Shown piece by piece: positions 55,103 to 64,000 of a stretch of DNA of 64,000 bases. The position numbers and the translations under genes were made by a program. The notes under the pieces were generated by a model that had not been told where the DNA came from, made no database searches, and was given only the letters and a program-made list of their open reading frames with translations. Positions within the stretch are counted from its first letter, which is position 1, and every line of letters begins with the position of its first letter. The DNA is from Bagarius yarrelli (Eukaryota; Chordata; Actinopteri; Siluriformes; Sisoridae): contig VCAZ01000155.1 in the NCBI GenBank assembly GCA_005784505.1, forward strand, positions 1 to 64,000, given 5' to 3'.

Positions 55103-56401
55103 CAGTGCCTTGAAAAAGTATTTTTTTGTGTAACCTTACATACACATACTTAAATGTTTTTATTGAGATTTTATGTAATAAACCAACACAAACTAACACA
55201 TAATGTAAAGTGGAAAGAAAATGATACATAAAAAGTGTGGTGTGCATTTATATTCAGCCCCGTGTTAATACTTTGTAGAGCCACCTCTCACTGCAATTAC
55301 AGCTGCAAGTTTTGTAGCTCTGGCTGTATGTTTCGGGTCATTGTCTTGCTGGAAGGTGAATCTCTTTTCCCAGTAAAAAGTCTTTTCCAGCCTCCAAGAG
55401 GTTTTTTTTCCAGGATTGCCCTGTATTTAGCTCCATCTATCTTCCCATCAACTCTAACCAGCTTTCCTGTCCAAGCTAAAGAAAAGCATTCCCCGCAGCA
55501 TGATGCTTTTACAGTGGGGATGATGTGTTTAGGCTGATTAGAAGTGTTATTTTTCCGCCACACATAGCACTTTGCATTTGAGCCAAAAAGTTCAACTTTC
55601 GTCTCATATGACCACAGCACCTTCTTCCACATGTTTGGTGTGTCCCCTATATGGCTTGTGGCAAACTGCAAACAGGACTTCTTATGTCTTTTTTTCAAAA
55701 ATGGCTTTCTTCTTCTTGCCACTCTTTCATAAAGGATAGATTTGTGAAGTACACAACTTATAGTTATATAGTGGACAGAATTTCTGCAGCTCCTTCAGAG
55801 TGACCATGGGCCTCTTGGCTGCTTCTCTGACCAGTGCTCTTCTTGCTCGGTCTCTCAGTTTAGGTGGACGGCCATGTCTTGGTAGGTTTGCAGTTGTGAC
55901 ATACTTTTTCCATTTTTGAATGATGAATTGAACAGTGTTCCTTGAGATGTTCAAAGCTTGGGGTATTTTTTTTATAACCTAACCCTGCTTTATACTACTC
56001 CATAACTTTATCCCTGACCTGTCTTGTGAGTTCCTTGGTCTTTATAATGCTGTTTGTTCAGTTGTCTAATAAACCACTAAGGCCTTCACAGAACAGGTGT
56101 ATTTAAAGACTAAATTATACAGGTGGACTTTATTAATTAATTCGGTGACTTATGAATGCAATTAATTGCACTGGATTTTATTTAGAAGTATTGGAGTACA
56201 GGGGGCTAAATACAAATGCTCGCTAAACAGATTTTTATTTGCTTAAAATTAAAAAAAAACGTATATCATTTTTTGTTCCACTTTACATTTATGTGTTGGT
56301 CTAGCACACAAAATCTCAATAAAATACATTTAAGTTTGTGGTTGTAACATGACAAAATGTGAAAAAGTTCAAGGCATGTAAATACTTTTTTCAAGGCACT
56401 G
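55103..56401 (-). mobile_element. Tc1/mariner element with both termini
   Basis: Termini cagtgccttgaaaaagtatt (55103) and its inverse, ending ttcaaggcactg (56401), are flanked by TA on each side (55101-55102 and 56402-56403), the target duplication of Tc1/mariner elements. 1.3 kb long, the usual size being about 1.2-1.6 kb. The transposase is encoded on the minus strand and broken. Confidence 0.9.
55297..55970 (-). pseudogene. Tc1-type transposase (broken)
   Basis: N-terminal part (55727-55954): NISRNTVQFIIQKWKKYVTT, a paired-type DNA-binding helix region, followed by LPRHGRPPKLRDRARRALVR (GRPR-like block). Catalytic part (55297-55722): VLWSYETKVELFG, where the first catalytic Asp of the DD34E triad is Tyr, then HIIPTVKASCCGECF. 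The second Asp block (QQDNDPKH) lies in another frame near 55340, and the C-terminus with the Glu is absent. It cannot transpose on its own. Confidence 0.85.
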
Positions 56402-56819
56402 TAATTAACAGGGATTTTTTTTTGCTTCAGATATATTGACTTTTCATAATTTAAGAGGGAAAAACTCATTTAAAATAACAGAATGTTATTTTTAATGTCC
56501 TTAATACATTTTTACATAAATTTGTTTTGGGTGACATTACTTTATAATTTTATAATATTCACTTTAATGCTATATATTCAGTATAAGTAGGCACGTTTGG
56601 TCCATCTCCTTTCACCTCTATCCAAAAACATGTGTTCCTTATAAATTAGTGCAAAATAGTAAAAAAATATTTTCTGGATAATTTTCTGGATAGAATCTAG
56701 AATAGAAAGCTTAAAAGAAGACTTGATATCCTGGAACTGTCATCAGTGTTGGCCCTGGTTGCATACTTATAACATTGGAAGCTATGCAGGGTGATTCATT
56801 TCTTAAGCAAGAAGACCAT
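56402..56819. other. AT-rich stretch
   Basis: Nothing recognised. Confidence 0.4.
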
Positions 56820-57125
56820 TCAATTTTCCAATTTTTTCATCCATATTTCTTTACTTGTGAGCTGCTGATGGGCTGGTCCTGAAGCTGGCTGCTGACAGGC
56901 TAGTCCTGTGTTTTGTTTTCGTTTTGGAAGTAGCTGGTGTTTAAGCTTGTTCTCTTTTTCAAAATCACTGGCAGCCTCTGAATTTTCAGAAATGTGATCC
57001 TCACATTCTGAAACCTCTTTGTCTACATCATCAAAAGCACCAAAATCAATTCCAAGGCGCTCTGAGCAGTGAATCTTTTGGCCAACTTGATCAGCTGTGA
57101 TAAGAAACCACACTGACAAATAATT
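56820..57125 (-). pseudogene. Acidic N-terminal-like fragment, possibly piggyBac-derived
   Basis: Part of a 137-codon minus-strand frame. The segment IDFGAFDDVDKEVSECEDHI, followed by NSEAASDFEKEN and a basic stretch LPKRKQNTG, looks like the acidic, disordered N-terminus of piggyBac-type transposases. No catalytic region follows downstream, so the assignment is weak. Confidence 0.3.
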
Positions 57126-57224
57126 AATTACTGTGTCCCACCCCCAATTTGCACCTGGAATAGAGTATAAAAAATGTTTGCAACCAGGTGCAGGAACAGA
57201 AGGGGATAATACTATATACTGGGT

Positions 57225-57390
57225 ATCGTACACAATGAAAAACTTTCCAAAAGTGAGTCATGCCGAACCATACCAGGCTGTAATATGCAGTGGAAAAGCG
57301 CAAAAAATAGCATGTGCACCTTGCACATTACATGGAGACATCGCAATCCTCAAGTTTTCAGATATAGAAGAAATACTTAAAGAAATATAA
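57225..57390 (+). pseudogene. SWIM-like zinc-finger fragment
   Basis: A plus-strand frame ending at a TAA at 57388-57390 reads VSHAEPYQAVICSGKAQKIA and CAPCTLHGDIAIL. SWIM domains have a CxCx(n)CxH pattern after a similar V-S-H-x-E-P-Y lead-in. Here only C-x-x-C is kept and the second Cys/His pair is lost (CTLHGDIAIL). It could be a remnant of a host gene or of a mobile element carrying such a domain. Modest confidence. Confidence 0.35.
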
Positions 57391-59354
57391 GGTAATTTTA
57401 AGATTCCAATTCCTAATTGTGTTATTTTTTAAATAGTTTTCATGTTTGAATCATTTGAATAAACAAATAAATCCTGCTTTTCAGTACCAGTATATAAAAT
57501 TGTTCCAGTATCTTAGCAATATACTTATAAATATAGCTAAAATAAACTGTATTTGGGTTTTCTTTGTTTACCCAAATGTCTTGTTTGTGGAGGATTATTA
57601 TTCATGGTCAGGTCTAAATGTTCAGAAATACATGGGATTACATGGTGCATTGAGGTCAGGGGGTTGTATATATCTTTTAAAACTGTGTGACCAGTAGAAT
57701 GTATAACAAAAATTTGATTCATTTACATTTAAATGATTCATACTCAAACATACTTACACTCTTACACTTATTATTTCTATTTCAGAATGACACCAGCAAG
57801 AGGTGATTCCTACAGTGTATATGCAATTTATGCTGCCAAAAATAAGTGTGATAGAGAAGAGTGATATTGAAATGGAATGTCATAAAATTAAGGACTTTTG
57901 TGACTACCATTGCAAATCAACACTGATCACTGTTTTTTTAATTATTTTCTATATTTGGGTCGTACAGGGCTGAAAATGTATGAGCTATGTTAACTTGCCC
58001 TAAGATGTAAATAATTTTGTAAACATGTGTGCAAAATGTATGCTCTAACTGCCTATATTGAGTAGATCCCCCCGTTTTTTTATTTATACTAATGTAGGTC
58101 CATCACATAATCCTTAATCCTAGCCAGGATTAATGCTTATTAATAGTTCTATAGATATAAATAAAATAAAAAACTGAATATTAGAAAATTCAAACATTCT
58201 TAAAAAACCATCATAATGATGCTTACAAATTTCCATCACTGCAAGATGAAACAAATAGTATGAAATATAAGATGTTGCAGATTTAGCCAGGTATTAATAG
58301 AAGCAATGCCCCATGCTATGTTATATATATATTTTTTTTAAATGGCTTGCTATTAAGAGTTGGCAAGTTATTAAAATGGTACACAAAACATTGTAAACAC
58401 ATAGTATTTATTTATTTTTTTTACACCATGTTTCACATCAGTGCACCCGAGTACTGTTTGTATTGTTTTGGTAAAATGGTTTCATGTTTCTAATTGCACT
58501 GTCAATGTCAAAAGCTTAATATCTGTATTACATTTTAGTTTGCTGTAGCTTGTTAGGTTCTCTAGCTCTCTGAATGCTGGATCACTGATATAGTATGTGT
58601 ATGACTGATACAGTTTTCTGGTCGGCCAGAAAAGTAAACAGCTTCAACATGAATTATTTGATCATTAGTTATTAAATCTTAGTTTTTACTTTTACTTACT
58701 TTTATCGTCAGTAACACCCATGCACAGGTCAGGGCCTTGGTTGATTTGGGACACTGGTGCATCTTAAGGTATAGAGCTGTATCCTTACCTAACAATTTAA
58801 TTTTGATCATTCTTTTCATTAACATACATAAACCTTCCAGTATTTACTGCTTCCTTCAGCAGCATTAGCAAAACATAAACTTTAGCTTTATTACTTAATG
58901 CTTAAAAAATATACTTGTCTTAAAAGTTTATTCCAAACAGACGAATTAGTTCAGATAAAAAACAGACTAAAAATAGGTCACAACAATAAATTAACATAAA
59001 TTATTTTGCACCATATCATTGTATGTTGATAGTATCGTCAGTAAATGTTAATTCAAAATTAATATATAAAATAATATAAAATATAATAAAAATCTAATTT
59101 GACAGTAAATAATGGTAGTTTCATGTACACCACTGTTTGCAGCAAAAGCACTAAGATATAGGCAATTTAATTCAGTTGCTAATTTAATTTTATGTTTACT
59201 TTCTACTGTTTCTTGTTTCCACTTTGTCTCCCAGAGGACATGAACCTTCTGCTTAGCTAAAATAATTGTTGTCGGTAACTGCACATGTTTGGTTAAGAAC
59301 ATGAACAAAACACAATGTTTGATTCATCCACTCATGTGGTGCTGCGCAGGGATA
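57391..59354. other. AT-rich non-coding stretch
   Basis: Nearly 2 kb with no supported gene or repeat. Several long A/T runs. Confidence 0.45.
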
Positions 59355-59570
59355 GTAAGGGGCCTAAAGCTGCATTTACACTAAATATATTAAGCGACCC
59401 AATTCCGATTTTTTTCCTACAATGTGGCACAAAACGGATATGACCCACAAAAGTGTCACATGGGTTCTGATATTTTCAGATCGGTTTCAGGCATCATACG
59501 TATGTGGAAATAAATCAAATATGAATCGAATACATGCATTAGCATCTGTGATGTAAGCAGACAGATTTTT
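59355..59570. mobile_element. MITE-like fragment
   Basis: Starts ggcctaaagctgcatttaca and contains cccaattccgatttttttcc, a text common in short non-autonomous DNA transposons of fish, plus a partial inverse (tcagatcggtttcaggc). The ends are unclear. Confidence 0.35.
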
Positions 59571-60270
59571 AAATCTCAATGCAAGTTAAACATCATGGAA
59601 TAAGCAATGGTGACGCATAACTTCAGATGTGCAACTGTGTATTTTTTTTTCACTTAAAATCAAATCTTCAAATTGTATATAATTTAAGTACAGTTAAGTT
59701 TTTTTTTTAATTTATTTATGATTTGGGTATTTTTTGTTTACCTTTAAGTATTATTCTATCATTTCTACCCAATGTTATGGGTGAATATGAGCCTAAAATG
59801 TAAGTCCAGTTTGAAGAACTGCTGCACGTCATTAAAGGATCATCGGTTAGACTGGAGTGCTTTACTTTATAAAAGTAGGTCTCCTCTTGGATAGCATATG
59901 GACTCTTTCCTGACTCCAGAGATTTACAAACCCAGCGAGACTTTGCAAACTTGGCTCATAGTACATCTTTGAGCTTTATTTAACTGAAAAACGCTGGCTC
60001 ATTTAATCTTAACAAAATGTGGCTAGTATGTGGGAACAGGGCATTCATCATTGCAAAAACAGCTGCAGGTTATGATTCAGGGGTTTTGTAGCACATAAGG
60101 GACCTTTTCTAAAGGTAATATAAAATAGTATGTAGTAGCAGCACAAAGCTGAACAGGCCTCCAGCATTGTCAGTTTGGATTTTTGAAGAACATATAGGTC
60201 AGAAATCTTGGACACACCGTAATAAGGGTGGAGTTATATAGCAAGCAATCATTGCAACATATTACCAATG
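59571..60270. other. Non-coding stretch
   Basis: Nothing recognised. An isolated tataaaagt at about 59870 is not supported by a following gene. Confidence 0.35.
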
Positions 60271-61455
60271 TACAGTGCCTTAAAAATTCATACACCTAGA
60301 ATTTTTCACATTTTGTCACCTTATAACCACAAACTTAAATTTTTTTTTATTAATAAATGTTAAAGATTTTTTGTAACATAAAGTAGCACATAATTGTGAA
60401 GTAGAATGAAAATAATACATGGTTTTCAAAATTTTAAGCAAATAAAAATATGTTTGAAAAAATGTGGTGTGCATTTGTTTTCAGCCCCTCTGCATTAATA
60501 CTTCGTAGAGCCACCTTTCGCTGCAATTACAGCTGCAAGTCTTTTGGGATATGTCTCTATCAGCTTTGCAGATCTAGAGACTAAATTGGTTTTTTTCATT
60601 CTTCTTTGCAAATTAGCTGAAGTTCAGCCAGATTGGATGGGGAGCATCTGTGAACAGCAATTTTAAGTCTTACCACAGATGCTCAATGGGATTTAGCTCT
60701 GGACTTTGACTGGGCCATTATAACACATGAATATTCTTTGATCCTATCCATTCCTTTGTAGCTCTGGCTGTATGTTTATGTCATCTTGCTGGAAGGTAAA
60801 TCCCCTTGTCCATCTCAAGTTTTCGCAGCATCTAACAGGTTTACGTCCAGAATTGCCCTGTATTTATCTCCCTCCATCTTCCCATCAACTTTGATCAGCT
60901 TCCCTGTCCCTGCTGAAAAAAAACATCCCCACAGCATGATGCTGTCACCACCATGTTTCACAGTGGGGACATAGATCTTTGCATTTAGGCCAAAAATTTT
61001 TGGTCTTTCGTTTAACAATGGCTTTCTTTTTGCCACTCTTCTATAAAAGCCAGATTTTTGAAGTACACAACTTAAAGATGTCCTGTGGACAGATTCTTCC
61101 ACCTGAGCTGTGAATTTCTGCAGCTCCTCCAGAGTGACCATGGGCCTCTTGGCTGCTTCTCTGACCATTGATTTTCAAAGCTTGGGATATTTTTTTTATT
61201 ACCTAACTCTGCTTAAAACTTTTCCACACCTTTATCCCTGACCTGTCTGGTGAGTTCCTTAGTCTTCATGATGCTGTTTGTTCATTAGTGTTCTCTAACA
61301 AACCACCAAAGCCTTCACAGAACAGGTGTAATTAAAATGAAACTAAATTACACACAGGTGGACTCTATTAACTAATTAGGTGACTTCTGAAAGCAACTGA
61401 TTACATTGAATTTAATTTAGGGGTATCAGAGTACAGGGGGCTGAATACAAATGCA
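60271..61455 (-). mobile_element. Tc1/mariner element, second copy, one terminus lost
   Basis: The left terminus TA-cagtgccttaaaaattcat matches 55101. The right side stops after gggggctgaatacaaatgca, where the equivalent sequence in the first copy still has about 200 bases to go. The transposase is on the minus strand (60815-61168): VREAAKRPMVTLEELQKFTA, then KRKPLLNERPKIFGLNAKIY, where about 40 residues including the first catalytic Asp are deleted, then PTVKHGGDSIMLWGCF and KMEGDKYRAIL. It is the same family as 55103-56401. Confidence 0.85.
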
Positions 61456-64000
61456 CAGAAATGATGTTTAGGTTTTGCTAATAATTGGTAACTAGTTGCT
61501 TTATATGTCTAATGCTGGATAGTAAAATACTTGATATTTAAAACATCTGTAACTTTATCTTTGTGCATTTAGATTAGAATTACGGTAGTATATCAAAAAT
61601 GGTACAATTCAGTTGATCAAATCATCTTATTTTTTCTGCTCCTATTTAACAAATAGCAACTTGGAGTAATTTTTTTTAGGGTAGCATTGTATTCACTAGG
61701 TAAAAGAGAATGAAAATTTGGAGGAAGTTATCCTCAAAAAAACATCTGGTCAAATTATATGGTTAATTTATTCCATTTGTGTGCAAACATTTAAACTTTT
61801 AACAATAAACATTTAAAAAGGTTACTATGTCTATACATCTTTAATAAGCATTCATTTAAACATGGTCATAGAGTCAGAAAATATATTGGTGCAAATATAT
61901 TGCCTTTGGTTTCTAGTTGATATGTTTACCGACAGTCGATTAGTGGCCGTTGTGCTCACATTAAAAATAAACTAGGCTTCTTTTTAAATAAGCTATAGTT
62001 TATATTTTCACTTCTGTTGCAATAAGATTACAATATTGTTAAAGGACAAAGTTCTCTAACCACACCAGTATTTCTAATGCAAATATACTATAGAATTATT
62101 GTTGTTATTTGTAAAATTCTAAATGTACTGTTTTACAAGAAAGGCAGAAAAGATACTTCCTATTTTTATTCAGACAACCTAACTGCTTCGTAATTTCCGG
62201 ATACTTCTGTAGGCAAGGTTTATTATATATCACCCAACGCTGTATTCAGTCATTAAAAACTGCCATGTCTGCCAGATCTCCACTTTAGTGATATCTTGTG
62301 GAGAATCTCTCACATTAGCCCAGGCGTGTCTCCTTGTCAGTTAAGGCATCCTAATGCAAAACAACCGTCCATAATTTTGACTTAAAAAAATAAATCATTC
62401 AGTTGTTTACTTGTCAGGCACCAGAAGATAGCATTGTTTTGCTCGCCAGAGGGACATTCCCCTAAGGGTGCAACTTTGTCTGAAAACTATGAATTGCATT
62501 AGCTCTGATACTAACATGACCTAAATGTCTTTTCCCTCTCTCTCATATAGAGGAGCAGACAAAAACTCTTTTTGTGGAACTATAAAAATCAATCAATTAA
62601 ATGGCACCACATATTTTCAGCTTTGGATGCTTTTATGAATGTATTGCAAATAATTTTAAAGGCTAAAGTGTAACAAAAGGACAACTCATTTAATGGTAAA
62701 AGCATTATTATCTGCACTTTAATGACTACTGTTAATTGTATAAATCTTTGAGTGTAGTTGCCTAGAAAAGACAAAAACTATAATTACACTGCTTTAGATA
62801 ATGATTTAAGACAAATTTCCGTTAACTCTGTTTTTTTATTTTAATTGCATTTTATTAATATGACGCTATTTGCTTTTACAGTATTTCAATTTTATGCCAG
62901 AAATTTGAAAGCATGGTGACCACTACTGGTTAATGAATATGCCTTAATGCTAATTGGCCTAATTTAAACATCTAATGCATGAAGTCTTTGGATTGTTGAA
63001 AAATAGCAATTTTTACATGCCTAGAAATAACCAAATTAAGAGGAAACTAGATGTATGAATTAAACTCACTGTTTATTGGATTGAGTCCTACGCTATTTCC
63101 TAGCAGTCAACTATTTAACTGTGCAAAATGAAAAGTGAAAAAAAAGAAAAAAAGGTGTTCTTTTCAATCACTTAGCTTGTAGTATTAGAAAACATGTGTG
63201 CTGTTCTCTTTTATAATAAATGTGAAACCTCTGCATTGGGCTCAGGCCATGTGTGATGCCAATAGAGCCATTGATGCTAATCTGCACTGGAGATGTAGGG
63301 ATAATTGAAAACCCAAGCCTGCATACAGGTCGCTTAAGAATAGGCAAACCATAATGTCAAACATAGAAAAATTCAAATTGCTATGCCTATTACTATTCTA
63401 TAATTTTTACAGAATAAGTATTTAACAATATAGAACATACAGGTTGGTTTATCCTCAGGACAAAATACTCAAGCACTTTAAGGTTAACTTTAAGAGAACA
63501 TTTAGGGATGAATCATTGTTTGGCTCAGAATAAGCATGATGTCATTCACGCCAGCGGGTTGTTGCGTACTGAAAAGAAACTGCAGCATCATCTGATGCAC
63601 TGTCTCAGCATGATCAGTCGAGGCAGCCATACTCCTTGTGGAGACCAGTAGATGTGTGATAGTCTTGACCACCGACCAGCTTATCATTTCTTTGGAGACT
63701 GGAAATCCATTTCTAGCCACACCCAAACAAACAAATAGCTAGTCTGACATTCTCCACTGAGTTACATGGACATATGTGTCCATAACTCGCACTGGGCAGA
63801 GAAGGTTGTTTTTGGACTGGGTCCTGTAGGGAGGAAGACAGAGAGCCTGCAGCACTATAGGGCTTGTTGTGTTATTAGGCACTTTAGAGACATACCCAGG
63901 TCAATGGAAGAGAAAGGCCTCGACCATACCCTTACATAAGTGAAGGTAGACAGTGTCTGAAGGTCTACAATCCTGTGGGGGTAGGACAAATTTTTTTTTT
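61456..64000. other. AT-rich non-coding stretch to the window end
   Basis: About 2.5 kb with no supported repeats or genes. A 74-codon minus-strand frame at 63502-63726 lies in a segment of more balanced composition (63500-63960) but matches nothing recognised and has no visible splice or promoter context. The window ends in a T-run. Confidence 0.4.

Noticed and set aside
59860..59960. A tataaaag box followed by a less AT-rich segment as a host promoter
   Set aside because: No ORF, exon or CpG-like region follows within 400 bases; single TATA matches are expected in AT-rich DNA.
63500..63960. A coding-like minus-strand frame of 74 codons near the right edge
   Set aside because: No family resemblance, no splice context that I could defend, and the window ends soon after. 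Kept only as a note.
1..64000. CRISPR array or bacterial defence system
   Set aside because: No regularly spaced direct repeats with unique spacers; the repeats present are eukaryotic transposons and microsatellites.

Overview
The window looks like gene-poor DNA from a ray-finned (teleost) fish genome. It is AT-rich, has no bacterial-style gene packing, and is filled with old, broken transposable elements of families typical of teleosts: DIRS1-like tyrosine-recombinase retrotransposons, Rex1-, L2- and RTE-type LINEs, Ty3/gypsy LTR elements, an endogenous retrovirus (ERV) family, Tc1/mariner, piggyBac and hAT-like DNA transposons, and tRNA-derived SINE-like pieces. The species cannot be named from the sequence. 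No intact host gene, rRNA, tRNA or CRISPR array could be supported.

Layout. 1-1760: RTE fragment, then a minus-strand ERV remnant (RT end, protease, gag) joined through a (TA)n tract to a long LTR. 2021-9945: a DIRS copy split by a 6.5 kb provirus (3020-9555) that has two direct LTRs and minus-strand gag, protease, RT and env remnants. 9946-14222: gypsy gag/protease scrap, another LTR-family copy (10485-11420), AT-rich DNA and a gypsy LTR. 14390-19535: L2, Rex1 and Tc1 scraps, then a DIRS 3' end with a terminal hairpin. 19756-26215: piggyBac relic, RTE, DIRS, L2-like and RTE pieces. 26216-33160: mostly AT-rich, with a solo LTR carrying a 5-bp target duplication (27585-27942), a gypsy LTR plus gag (29715-30753), and tandem and SINE-like repeats. 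33165-41060: internally deleted DIRS, another LTR-family copy (34791-36085), Rex1 with its tail, gypsy LTR, RTE and DIRS scraps. 43110-50636: two large DIRS copies arranged head to head. 50690-64000: LINE endonuclease, gypsy pol, two Tc1 elements, and long AT-rich stretches.

How the parts relate. Nesting gives an order of events: the provirus is younger than the DIRS copy it splits, and the 43110-46865 DIRS entered an older repeat. The most unusual object is the ERV-associated LTR family, seen five times. The LTR is about 1.2 kb in the best copy. It has two divergent TATA boxes around a cluster of ATTGTGATGTAA-like motifs. One side leads to a normal R-U5 with AATAAA. The other leads to a leader with a consensus splice donor, a ~0.2-0.3 kb intron-like segment, a pyrimidine-AG acceptor and a short ORF shared between copies. 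In the provirus the coding remnants lie opposite to the spliced side; in copy A they lie on the same side. That conflict is unresolved.
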